From: Apostichopus japonicus
Lineage: Eukaryota > Echinodermata > Holothuroidea > Aspidochirotida > Stichopodidae
Assembly (NCBI RefSeq): GCF_037975245.1
Contig: NC_092579.1
Span: forward strand, 5,827,001-5,891,000
Reading direction: 5' to 3'
DNA length: 64,000 bases
Shown: piece after piece, positions 1-11,619 of the stretch
Numbering within the stretch: the first letter of the stretch is position 1
Layout: each line of letters begins with the position of its first letter
The notes under the pieces: model-generated
The model's input: the letters and a program-made list of their open reading frames with translations, nothing else
The model's database searches: none
Told to the model about the DNA's origin: nothing
Made by a program: the position numbers and the translations under genes

Positions 1-900
1 TAATATTCCTCCACGGTTTGGGGCTGAATTGTGTGCGTAGACTATATACCACTCTTATTAAAGACTATGGGACGGGGAGGGGAATGTGGGGTGGGGGTGG
101 GGAGAGGGTGTGGATCACCCTTACAAAGAATGTTATGAATATTCACACACAAGGTAGGCTATAATGACTGTAGCAATTCCAATTTGGAGGAAGTTAAACA
201 CACACTTGGATTTCAAAGATTTGTACGATATGTAAGACAATATCAATTACACATTACCGTACAACATATAGTTGATATGCAAAACAATAATAATAATAAT
301 AATGATAATAATTCGACCATGATAACGACCTTAAAATCTGTTTAAAAATGTGCAATCCTTGATATTCATGTGAAGACCCATTCATAAGGAGAGCGGGGAG
401 GGGGAGCGGGAAGCGGGAGAGGGCGAGGGGATCAATTGAATTTTAAGTATAGACATTTTATAATTTCATCTATGTACGCATACGAACAGTTTCGATCTGG
501 CCAGGTACGGTAATGGAAACACACACAACACATACGGATCATATATTATTGTCAAATCTCTTGACGCGTATACATGGAAAAACGAATGATATATGATTTA
601 CACTTGAGGTTCTTGTTGCGCAGAATGAGACGAACGCATACATATCCTGAAGTATCTAAGTGTCTCTCATATTATTTCTTTCCCATATTTCATGACTAAC
701 GAAAGATTCAGGTAATGAAGCTCTTGGTTTAACACTTCAATGTATAAGAGAGATGTCTCTTGAACCATAAACAATTTCACAATGTACATTGTGTGGTGTG
801 TGTTATGCAACCATTTGTTATTATCCTTGCCAATATACCTAGATGCACAGTCTAGCATTATGGATCTTGTATAGCACTAAATGAACAAGGTATCTTGAAC
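1..900. other. no gene seen
   Basis: AT-rich with G-rich patches at 70-112 and 389-432 and an AAT run at 285-303. Nothing coding supported. Confidence 0.6.
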
Positions 901-1269
901 CAGTGGCGTAGGAAGGTACTTTTGAGTGGGGGCTGAAGACTGATGGCCGGCCTGGGGGAGGGGTCTAAGGGGAGGGGGTGTCCCCCTCCCCTTTGGATTT
1001 TTTTTGCATTTCCAGGTAGCCTCAGGTGCAATTTGGTGCAATATAGCACACTTCAACACCCACTCCATTTTGTAAACTTAATTTTGTATTTTCACCAGGC
1101 CTTAGATGCAATTTGGTGCTCCAAATGAGAATTTTTTTTCTCATTTGGAAATGAAAAAGGGGTTTTCTGACTTGCGAAGCGGGGGGGGCGGAATGATGCT
1201 TCCGCCCCTCCACATTTTTTACTGGGGGGTTGGCGCCCCCTCCCCAGCCCCCCGGTTCCTACGCCCTTG
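901..1269. mobile_element. hAT-like miniature element, family A copy 1
   Basis: Ends CAGTGGCGTAGGAA and the inverted CAAGGGCGTAGGAA; flanked by TCTTGAAC and TCTTGGAC (7 of 8 bases). 369 bp, no coding capacity, internal G/C-rich palindromic blocks and poly-G. The 8-bp duplication and CA(G/A) ends point to the hAT superfamily. Confidence 0.8.
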
Positions 1270-2285
1270 TCTTGGACTATATATCTACTCTAAAACAAAG
1301 GGAACTTGAGAAAGAACAAAGGAAATTGAAAAACAAAGAGAAGGTTTTAAAAAAATGATACAAATTGAAGAATGAAAGTTTTTTATTAAATCAAAGTAAA
1401 AACAAACAAACAAACCAAATCAATCCTCATTTGTTTATTTTCTCAATGTTAGACAAAGGTTACGTCATTTGAAAGATATTAAAGTTTGAAAAGTTTCTTT
1501 AATTTTCATTCACAAAAAAAAAAGACTTGAACAAGTCTAAATATGACATCATCGAGCAACCTGTACTTGAACATTTAATGGGTTTCATTAATTATTACAA
1601 TGTAATTTTTTTCTGCAGTCATATTTTACAAACGCTGCCTCTAACCTGTTGTCATAGTTACACTTTATCAACCTTATAGATTCATAAACAATGTTTTACA
1701 ACTACATGTTGTTTCCATTTCACAAGTTTGAGATTGAACCTGTATTTTTTGCGTAGAATTATAGCATTTTCAAATTACAGGTACAGTAATGAAATAACGA
1801 TAGCAGCTCACCTAGTTAAATTAGCTCGTCAAGTTTTCATTCCAAATAGTTTAGGAAATTTTTATATGTTTAATTTTGCACCCATTTTCGATTGCATTTG
1901 CATACCTTTACAGAGCTCCCAACTGACCCACAATTCGCGGGTTGGACCCGCATTCTAACACCCAAACCCGCTGACCCGCGCAAGCGTCCGAAAAACCCGC
2001 ATTGTAATTGTCAAGTATACATAAAAAAAATTGCATCCAATTTTGACTTAGCAACCATCATTTCTTTAGCATTTATCATAATAGAGTATAAAACCTCCTT
2101 CACAGCATGATTTGAACCTCAAATTAGCCTATATCTCTTTTCATTGGGGCGAGCAGCGAACATTTTCATGCCACGGACAAGAATGAATTATCACCTACTA
2201 TTCAATTTATTGATGCTACACACAAAAAAATGCATATTTCTTAGAAAATTTTGGATGACAAAAGCCTTTCTAAGTGCCACCATTT

Positions 2286-2330
<45 letters not shown>

Positions 2331-3437
2331 GTGTGTGTATTTATATATGTTTGAAGTTAAACTGTAAACAATAAAATAAATCGTGATAGAAATATGAAAT
2401 AAATTGATCAGAAACATAATTTGATAGAATCTGTGATAAATTTGCCATCTAATTTTGAGAAATATGAGGTACAAGATTCGTGACTATTTGGGAAACTAAC
2501 TTAGGAAACCGCGTTTATAAGGAAACAGAAATAAGGGCTGGCGAGTGGTAGTTCACGCCGATTGCTGTAGGTGTAACCGTTTAAAATTGCTAAATTAGTT
2601 TACTTTTTGGTTCATTTTTACAACAGAGACCACTGCAAATTAGACACGAGTTCGTTATATATAAAACAAAGGTCAGACTTTCACAGATAATAGCAACTCA
2701 CAACTCGAACAGATACGAACATATACCTTTATCGTACATAATAAAATTGTAACAACTTGATGAGCAAAGTTAAGAAAGTTTACTGGAATTAATGTTGCAC
2801 GTATACCAGCGCAGGAGATCTGTAAATAGTATTTATAGTTCCTTGAATCTGCGAACAGAGAGATGTGTCTTATATCATGTAGTTCCAAGTTCCCTGCAGT
2901 ACTGATGTTCTGCAAAGAGTACTTGATCTGTTGTCAAAATCAGTGAAATCAGGGAAGGCCCTATAATGTGGTGACTAGATTAATTTACCTCATTAATGTC
3001 TCTCTTACCCCTAACCTCCCCCCCCCCCTCCACCGCTCCTCCATCTTAAAAAATACGGCCATAAAAGAGTGGATTCCATTTTCAAAAATGCTAATTTAAT
3101 TTCAAAATTTGGTTATCAGAAAATTTCTGACCGATTTCCAACGTTTTTAGTTTAAAATTAAAAAGCTTCCGTATACCAAAATCGTACCAAAATAATCCAA
3201 ATATAACAAAAAGAATAGAGTAACCGTAACCACTGACGTCGTCTTTGTAACTAAAAATATGAACATTTTCGTCGATAAAGTTAAAATTAATTCATCAGTC
3301 GATACAGACAGAGATTAATCTGTTCCCTCATCCCGTCTTTACTCCATAAAAGCAATTCGTAATGACTATTTCACGTAACGATATGTATATAGTTTCATTA
3401 AATATACACCTCAGGCAATGACATTCAGTCGTTTCTA
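1270..3437. other. intergenic, downstream of bHLH gene
   Basis: AT-rich. A CCCGC-rich patch at 1936-2001 repeats GACCCGC three times. Probably holds the bHLH 3' UTR at its right end, but no clear poly(A) signal was picked. Confidence 0.5.
2291..2328. repeat. AT microsatellite
   Basis: (TA)19, simple. Confidence 0.97.
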
Positions 3438-4271
3438 TCATTGGTTGTGATATCCATAGTCAAGAGGTAAAAACGACTGTTGTATTCGCATGTCCTCATA
3501 AGCAGGCGTAGGCTCCGTTGATGGCGGTGCGTTATCTAACATATCTTGAAGTGCTTGAATATACCTTTGCGCCATTACTAAAGTACCCATTTTCGACATT
3601 TTCTTATTATTATCCTCCGTTCCGTTGATTGTTTTACGATTTGGTAGAATTTCCCTCAATTTTTCGAAAGCGTCACAGAGTTTGTGCATTCTCTCGCGTT
3701 CTCTCTTGTTGATTCGATTCCGTTTAGTCGCGGATGATCTCCGTTTACTGTACGGTCTGGTCACGCCGGACCGCGTATGATATTCTACCGATTCCGAGTA
3801 GGAACTTGTGGAAGCGGTTTGATCAGAGGCTTCCGATGTAGACGAGTATGGACTACTTGCGTTGAAATCTCTTCCACTTGAATCCAAAAGACGGTCGACA
3901 AACTCGTCATCATTTACATCGGTTTCATCTGCCCTGCGTTTGCCAGAAGCTCGATCGATTGATATCTCGTGAGATTGGTTACATAATTCAAGAGAATGGT
4001 ATATGGTCCCTTCCTCAATACTGTTTTCTGCACCGTTTGATATTAAGCCCAAAGACCACGTGTCCGAGTTGTGACTGCTGGGAAAGAGGTTGTCGTGAAC
4101 TTGTGAATGATGTGTTTCCGTTCTCTCACAAGACCAAGACGTAGTCTGTGGATAAAGTTGGCTGCTATTTGTCTGATAATCCAGGGATCCTGTGGCTTCT
4201 GCGTAGGCTGCGGTTATAATACTGTTGTTAGATTGAAGAAGTTCCAATGAAGACGCTTGAAGAAATTCCAT
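3438..4271 (-). CDS. bHLH transcription factor, single exon, 277 aa
   Basis: Open from an ATG at 4271 to a stop at 3438 with no intron. The basic region (about residues 177-196, rich in Arg/Lys, containing NKRERERMHKL) runs into helix 1 (DAFEKLREILP, about 200-210), a long loop of about 14 residues with two Asn-Gly/Asn-Asn stretches, and helix 2 (KMSKMGTLVMAQRYIQALQDML, split here as KMSKMGTLVMAQ and RYIQALQDML, about 224-245). Such proteins dimerise through the two helices and bind E-box DNA in the nucleus. The N-terminal 170 residues are Ser/Thr-rich and of low complexity; the tail after the bHLH is about 30 residues. The helices look closest to the Atonal/NeuroD/Olig/Beta3 branch, but the loop is longer than in NeuroD and the sequence fits no named subfamily I can state. 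A run of ATC triplets abuts the start codon in the 5' leader. The gene lies 968 bp downstream of the CNBD2-like gene, same strand. Family call is firm; subfamily is open. Confidence 0.9.
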   Translation of the reverse strand: MEFLQASSLELLQSNNSIITAAYAEATGSLDYQTNSSQLYPQTTSWSCERTETHHSQVHDNLFPSSHNSDTWSLGLISNGAENSIEEGTIYHSLELCNQSHEISIDRASGKRRADETDVNDDEFVDRLLDSSGRDFNASSPYSSTSEASDQTASTSSYSESVEYHTRSGVTRPYSKRRSSATKRNRINKRERERMHKLCDAFEKLREILPNRKTINGTEDNNKKMSKMGTLVMAQRYIQALQDMLDNAPPSTEPTPAYEDMRIQQSFLPLDYGYHNQ

Positions 4272-5238
4272 TTATGATGATGATGATGATGATGATAAAA
4301 CAAAAAGTCGTTTTATTTTTTATTTCAAAAGAGATTTAGGTAAGAAAACAAAAGACAAATCGAAAACATGGACATTGGAAGCAGCGGAATAGTATAATAT
4401 ACACAATTCCAAGCGACTGTTATCAAGACTACTATAATCCCAACGTCTTGCCGCCAAATTTTGTTCAGGGTTAATGTCGCAAACAGAATAACTAGTGTGT
4501 ATACTGTCTGACGTTTCTCTCTCACTTCTAAGAGGGCTGTTGTTAGAAATAAACTGCGCTTCCCACCATTCTTTCTTGATGCATTATCCCCGCATTCATT
4601 CCAAACACTTAACTGTATTGGCTTGAATGTTTTGCTGGTAGTCTATCGCACTTCTGATCATATCGTTTTATCGTGAACAAACACTTCTCTTATGTGTGTG
4701 TTTTTTCCCTCTTCTCATCGTAAATTATTAATAATTGCAAAATATTGAATGATAAGACCGGGTAAGATTCTAATACTTTAGGATATGAACTAGTAACCAT
4801 CTTAAATTATTCCCTGTTTATTAGCTCTCATTGCGCAAAAAACATATTTAAGGGTATCTTGCATGTCTCTACAGTCCGACGCTTCTAAGAAAGCAATATA
4901 CCGTGTAATACCTATATATAGCAATTGGCTGTTTGCAGGTTTTGAAAAATTGGCATGATACCTGCATTTCCTCCTAAAATACTTGTAAATATATCTTACT
5001 CGAGGTTAAGCCATGACCGTATGGTACTCTATTTACTTTACTAAAGTATAAACTATGATATTGCCAATGGTATGTTATTTTTCTTTTCATTCAGTGAACG
5101 TATCGGTATTAGTTCACTGTGCGCTGTCTGCATTGGCATAAGTTACTTCCAAACTTCTATCGTTTTCTCGATGTGTTCATGTTAAGACGTTTTACTGCTA
5201 TATAGGCGATTACAACACATAACAGAAGTACGAAAGCA
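4272..5238. other. compact spacer between CNBD2-like and bHLH genes
   Basis: Less than 1 kb must hold the CNBD2-like 3' UTR and the bHLH promoter and leader. A CAT repeat (4274-4294) sits just 5' of the bHLH start. No TATA box was identified with confidence. Confidence 0.5.
4817..4822 (-). promoter_or_regulatory. possible poly(A) signal of CNBD2-like gene
   Basis: First AATAAA after the CNBD2-like stop codon, about 417 nt downstream and before the bHLH start. Position only; no cleavage-site evidence. Confidence 0.3.
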
Positions 5239-5388
5239 TCAGCGGATGGAAGCAGGTCGTAACCTTTGAACTTTGGTAGCCCTAGACTCATAAACAGTCG
5301 CTGAGAGTGTTGCATATTTAAAGGCGTCCCAATCCAGTTGTTGTTGTAGATATTCTTGCATTTCTCCTTTCGATGGGTATGGGATTAC
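5239..5388 (-). CDS. CNBD2-like: CNBD2-like exon 17 (C-terminus)
   Basis: Acceptor TTTGTCTTAG|, phase 0; stop TGA at 5239-5241. Encodes VIPYPSKGEMQEYLQQQLDW then DAFKYATL and a basic end. The YPS..(x)LQ..(x)W motif resembles the C-termini of CNBD2 relatives. Confidence 0.87.
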   Translation of the reverse strand, partial: VIPYPSKGEMQEYLQQQLDWDAFKYATLSATVYESRATKVQRLRPASIR

Positions 5389-6973
5389 CTAAGACAAATG
5401 CATAAAGAAAAACCAAAACATTTAGTATATCTAGCATGGTATAAAAACGGATCTTAAATTAGCAAAAGTGATGCCTTTTTTGTTGTTGTAAACTTCAATG
5501 AAAAATCCGTCTTAACATCACAATCGATTCATTGATTGATTGCTAATTTGACGAATCGATAGAGATATCAATTAAGTTTATATCCATTTCTTTTATACTT
5601 AAAATTGAATATTTTTCTGAAGACTATTTTTTAGTTTTATTTATATTATAACACACTTATAATCATATTCATAACATTGAATGAAAACACATTCGATGTA
5701 CGTTTCGGTAGTTCAAAATAATTTCGCATGGTGATATAGCAATGGATTTCTCAAATGAATACCGTCCACTTTGGAATGTACGTTAAGAGCATCCGTAAAT
5801 AGGAAGGGCGATTATATGTGGTAAAATTATGGTGCCATACATTGGTTTATCAATGGTCTGTCCTAATAACATTAATGGAAGGAAAGTTTACAAACCTCTT
5901 TCCGCAGAATTCGCAGTGTTTCTTCTTTAGCCTCATCCAAGTAAAACTGTTTCCTTATCATGACGCATTCAGCGCCATTGCTAACCAAACTAAGGTTAGG
6001 TTGCTCACTGTACACTATATCTTGTAAACCCTGGTTAAAGATCAAAACACAACATTTTACAATTTGGGTATCACGTGTGATTTATCTTGCCATATGCACT
6101 AGCCCACCTTACCACTCCCCCCCCCCCCCCGCCAACCCCTCGCCATACACACCTCAAGACAATCATACCAACTGACCTACATTTGTATTCATCATTTAAA
6201 TCATATTTCCATGGCCCCCTTCTTGGCCCGGGCCTCGGGTATTTAGCCCCACCCCCCCCCCTGATTCCCCTCTTTTTCACTCTCGTCAAGCGTACCAACG
6301 TGAGAACAGCGTATAGGTACCTCACTGTTCCCGTTACTTTCCCTATAGTAAAAACATATATCAGATAACACTCAGGTCGCTTCATATACCCTCATTTCAG
6401 CGCTAACAAGTTCGTCTCGTTTTGGAGTGCATGAGAATAACGTCTTCTTTTTTTCAATTGATGTCTCAGTTCAAATTCTCTCATCCCAGTTAATAACATG
6501 TTCACATGGTCTTGTATGAATAGACCTGTTTATCATATCTTGATATAATAAATGATCAGCGTACAGATAGATAAACGTATATGAATATCCGTAGAACAGG
6601 TTAGCTTCGCCGTTGTGGACGTTCCTGTTAAAAGGATTGTTATGTTACACAACATACATATGTGTTTACTCTTCCGTGTCAGTGTCGACAGATTTACAAC
6701 AACTCATCAGACGTCAAGACAACGATACCTCGAACGGGATCGGAACTGTCATTATCTTGCGTCGGATTTTTTCCCTCGTTTTTTGTTTGTTTTGTATTCT
6801 GTTTTCTATATCAATTTTCGTACGTAGAGACGATTTCATCATTCCATGAAAAGTTGTGACAAAAGTAGTGGATTTCTTTCTGACAAAATTTGAATTTGAA
6901 TTTCAATGGACATTTATATTTCGGTTCGAATAGGAAGACTTTGGTTCAGAGTACGGGGCTTTGGCAATTGACG

Positions 6974-7034
<61 letters not shown>

Positions 7035-10000
7035 CAACTGTTTGTATATCCTGACGTCATAGTTTTGATGAAACATTACGATTTATTTCTTTAGAGGTAC
7101 AGTATTGGCCCTATATTTTTTTTTATGCTAAAATAATTTTCTCGGAGGATATCACTATCCATTTACACCATTATTTAACTTTCGAGTAGAATTAAAAGCA
7201 ATAGACGTGACCATTAAACGTGTGTATTGGGTTTTACCAACCATGACACAGATATATTACATATCGACGTAGTGCAGTCCAGGTTTTCATATCGACGAGA
7301 TTTTGTTTTTATCTTCTGAATTAATTTCTTGTAATCGAGTTCTCGTAGTAAGTCTTTGACTTTCAGTATCTATAGGGCTCATATGCAGGTTGGCATTTAC
7401 TGAACATGTTTGCAAATCTTTTGGCGTGACTTTGTGCTCATACAATTGATTGAACTGTCCTATAAATGTAAGCACTTTTCATTCGATTGCTCCTTTTTTT
7501 TCGTTCACTAGTCAGGGGCGGGGCGGGGGCGGGGGCGGGGGCGAGAGGCGGGGCGGGGTGGGTGGGGTGGGGTGGTGTGGGCTATGTCCATCTAGAGAAT
7601 CTAGACTTTCCTCGAGGCGACAATGTGACCATATATATATTTTTCTGTCAACTGTGACACCGTATGAATGTCTTTGTCAACAAGGCAAGTTCAAAAATTA
7701 TGAAACGTTCTTAAATTTGCTGACTTGGCAAACTTTAGTTTCAAGCGAACTGTATGTTAAACTGATCTAATGAAGTGCACAATGAGACGTTTAAAAAAGA
7801 AGAACACAAAATATAAAAGAATACAAATATGGAATTATTACTCACAAAAACGTCTCCCTTTTCAAGTATTTGTACAACTACAAACAATGCGTCTTTGTTG
7901 TGTTCTGGTGGCAGCATAGGCTGGTGGTATGAAGAAGAATAATTTAATTAAAAATGATAGGAGCTAGTAGTACTCAAGGGCGCAACCAAGTTTACTTATG
8001 GAGGATTAGACCCCCCCCACCCCCACCCCGCATTATATCAGGCCGACCCAGTCCCCCTCCCTACCCCCTCAAAAGTAGACAGAATATCACAAAACTGCTG
8101 GTGGAAAATCAATTCTTCAACATTGTTTCAAAAAGTTGTAAACTATTTCATCATTTCAGCACAGGCCCAAAGCCAGACGGGGCACGGTGGGGGGGAGACA
8201 ATATCTCCCCCCCCCCCTCAGCATTTGGCGAATCGATTGCCAAATCAATTTAGTCTACAAAGCATAATCCTACTATATTTGCTCATTCCTCCTCCCTCTT
8301 TATCACCTAAAATATATATGTCAAGCAATTTGATTTCTTAACAAATTAACCAATTTTCTACATTTTTGTTAAGTGCGCTTAGCTTCGCAATAAATAGAGC
8401 TTATTGAAACTCTTCCCGGTGTCTTGGTTGTTTTTGTTTTCAACCAAATAAGCCATAAAATATCGGATGACGGTCTCTGTGATGATGTTAATGGAAACAT
8501 AGGTGGAATGAAGAAACTGTTCTTCTTCATCATTGCTGCAACCTTGCTTGAGATTGATACAAGATTTGGTGAACGCTCTACACCGAGGCGTGAATCCAGT
8601 GGGGTCCATATAGGGGCGCGCCCCCTGCCAACGGGGGGGGGGGTTAATGTAGGGTTATGACGCTGTACTATACTACCATGAAATAATTCTTTCATTTGTT
8701 CATGAAAATGTCCTATGGCTGGTAATTTAGGCTTATTTAACTGGTAGGTCTGATATGATATCCACACAACTTCGACACCATATTGAGAGATTTTCGTCGA
8801 ACGATGAATTATAAATTATGATTGGTCAATGCAGTGTGCGTACACACTGTGCTTAATGAAGATCGAATTACGCTCCGTTAGCGTAAACACTATAGGCCCT
8901 ATACATGAACATTAATGATGACAGCCATATTCCGAGCTGTGCCATTCAGCATTTCCAATATGTATTTCTTATAGTCATTCACATTACTTCGTTGAACGAC
9001 GCGATCGTTATAAACTACGAATATAACTTCGTGGAATTAAGAATTGCTTAATCGGAGGCACCTGTTTTGGTTATTGAAATGAAGAGATGTGCGTAGGCTA
9101 CACATATGTAAAGCAAAATTAAATTTGTATTCATCGTTTGCGATCCAGAAGATACTTCCCAAGTGTTTTTAATTAAGGGGGCATAATATCATCCTCTTTA
9201 GACTTAAACGTTTATCTTTTAAAGAATTTTAATGCATTCACTCGGATTTTCCTAATTTTGGCATTTTTGACGAATTGGCCTACATGGTCATAATTACGGC
9301 TAGCCTATTCTGAAATTGCAGAGTGGTCACACTGTATAATCATGGACGATTCCACGCTTGGTGTATTTATGCTGATGGTGATGGCCAGGGCTGAAGGCGC
9401 TGAAGGCGCGAAGCCTCGACGGGGGGTGTCGGTGGGGATCCACCGCTAGGAAAATGTTGAAATTAAATAAAGTTAGATGCAATTTCATGGCAGTTGGCAA
9501 TCAGCATAAATACACCAAGAGAAAAGAAAAGAAAAGAAAAGAAAAGAAAAGAAAAGAAAAGAAAAGAAAAGAAAAGAAAAGAAAAGAAAAGAAAAGAAAG
9601 TTTCTCTTGGTGTATTTATGCTGATTGCCAGCTGCCATGAAATTGCATATAACTTTATTTAATTTCACATTTTCCTAGCGGTGGATCCCCACCGACACCC
9701 CCCGTCGAGGCTTCGCGCCTTCAGCCCTCGCAGGTTCGGGCTTCGCCCTCACAAAGTGAGACCCACCCCCCTCCCTTTTGTAATACTCTCAATTCGCCAT
9801 GTGTTAGATCTAGGCCATATCAACACGTTCCACGAACTGAAAGTGGCAAAGATTTCAATTTTTCGCAAAAAGTGTGTTTTTCTTAAAACACTTAACATAT
9901 ATAACACTTTACATAAGTTCCTTGTAGCATACAAGAATGCATTCTCAATCCTTTACATAGAACTTGCATGTGCAAAAACGTTTGGTGCTTCACCAACGGT

Positions 10001-11570
10001 TTGTGAATCTAGTTTCTCTACACTTAACCCGCAAGCTTACACCTTACATAAGATCAATGTTGCAACAGGGGCTGGGAAATCTCAGCATCCTGTCATTTGA
10101 GAGGGATTTCACTCTTCGTATCACACATAATGAGTTCATGAGGATTTTCAAGAAGAAGAGTAGACGTCGCCTTTTTTTTTTGCTAGAATCATTCACATTT
10201 GTTTTAGACAATTTTTAAACTGTAAGCTAATATTTTAAGAAATCGAAGTATTTTTTTTGTATCTTACTCTCCTAATAAACAAGGGGGAATACCTTCCTTA
10301 ATATACTTTCAGTGACCCCCCCCCCCCCATTTGGGCACCCCCTCCACCATCTGAAAATTCCTGGCTACGGGCCTGCTTAGAACCCTCCATTTTACCAAAG
10401 TTTCTCAAAAGTGTTGTGGTCACGACTCCCCGTAAATCACCTGGCTGATATTAGATTTTAACATTTAGCCCTCCCTTTCTTTTCTTTTCTTTTCTTTTCT
10501 TTTCTTTTCTTTTCTTTTCTTTTCTTTTCTTTTCTTTTCTTTTCTTTTCTTTTCTTTTCTTTTCTTTTCTTTTCTTTTCTTTTCTTTTCTTTTCTTTTCT
10601 TTTCTTTTCTTTTCTTTTCTTTTCTTTTCTTTTCTTTTCTTTTCTTTTCTTTTCTTTTCTTTTCTTTTCTTTTCTTTTCTTTTCTTTTCTTTTCTTTTCT
10701 TTTCTTTTCTTTTCTTTTCTTTTCTTTTCTTTTCTTTTCTTTTCTTTTCTTTTCTTTTCTTTTCTTTTCTTTTCTTTTCTTTTCTTTTCTTTTCTTTTCT
10801 TTTCTTTTCTTTTCTTTTCTTTTCTTTTCTTTTCTTTTCTTTTCTTTTCTTTTCTTTTCTTTTCTTTTCTTTTCTTTTCTTTTCTTTTCTTTTCTTTTCT
10901 TTTCTTTTCTTTTCTTTTCTTTTCTTTTCTTTTCTTTTCTCTTCTTTTCTTTCTTTCTCATTTTCTATTTGTTGTCAAGAAACTACCCTGCTACACAATT
11001 TAACCGTTTCTCACCAGTGTGTCTAACGATGTTGCTACAACCAGTGTATTGTCTAAACTGTTTGGAATGTTCAGTAACAATGCAATAAGCAGCAATTTGC
11101 GTTCGATGAAGTTACTGAATCAAATTCCATTTTACATAATAACAAGTGCTCGAGATAACACGAACATTTGAACCCTGCAATGTTCTGATATAAGAGCGAG
11201 TTTGTTTTTACCCCTTCCAGTTTGTCAAGATCAGAATGGAATGTTCTTCTCTGCTCCACAAATGTTTCTGTATCTTCCTCATCTTCTTCCTCTTCTGAAA
11301 AAGAGATAAGAGCTAATACGTAGGATGTTATATCATAACTATTATATTGCTGACATATAGACGTTGGATAAGGTGGGTGATGATCCCTCTGAGAGTGCTG
11401 TGTTGTTTGGTCCTGTCCCTTAACTCAATGGTCGGGAGCCTGCAGGGGGGGGGGGCGGGGTACGATGTTGTCCAGAAGAGGGGCTACCTCTCTCCTGTGA
11501 GATATTGGAATGTGCTTAGATGCAAAACAGTGTCATATATTTCCACTTTTGAAACAACTTTAAACTTTGA

Positions 11571-11619
<49 letters not shown>

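Noticed and set aside
3878-4144. 88-codon plus-strand open frame
   Set aside because: Antisense shadow within the bHLH gene.
8379-8609. 76-codon minus-strand frame in intron 14 of the CNBD2-like gene
   Set aside because: Composition looks protein-like, but no splice sites in phase with exons 14 and 15 and no recognised family.
10458-10961. 167-codon Lys/Arg/Glu-rich open frame
   Set aside because: It is the TTTTC pentanucleotide array read on the minus strand; no stop arises in the repeat.
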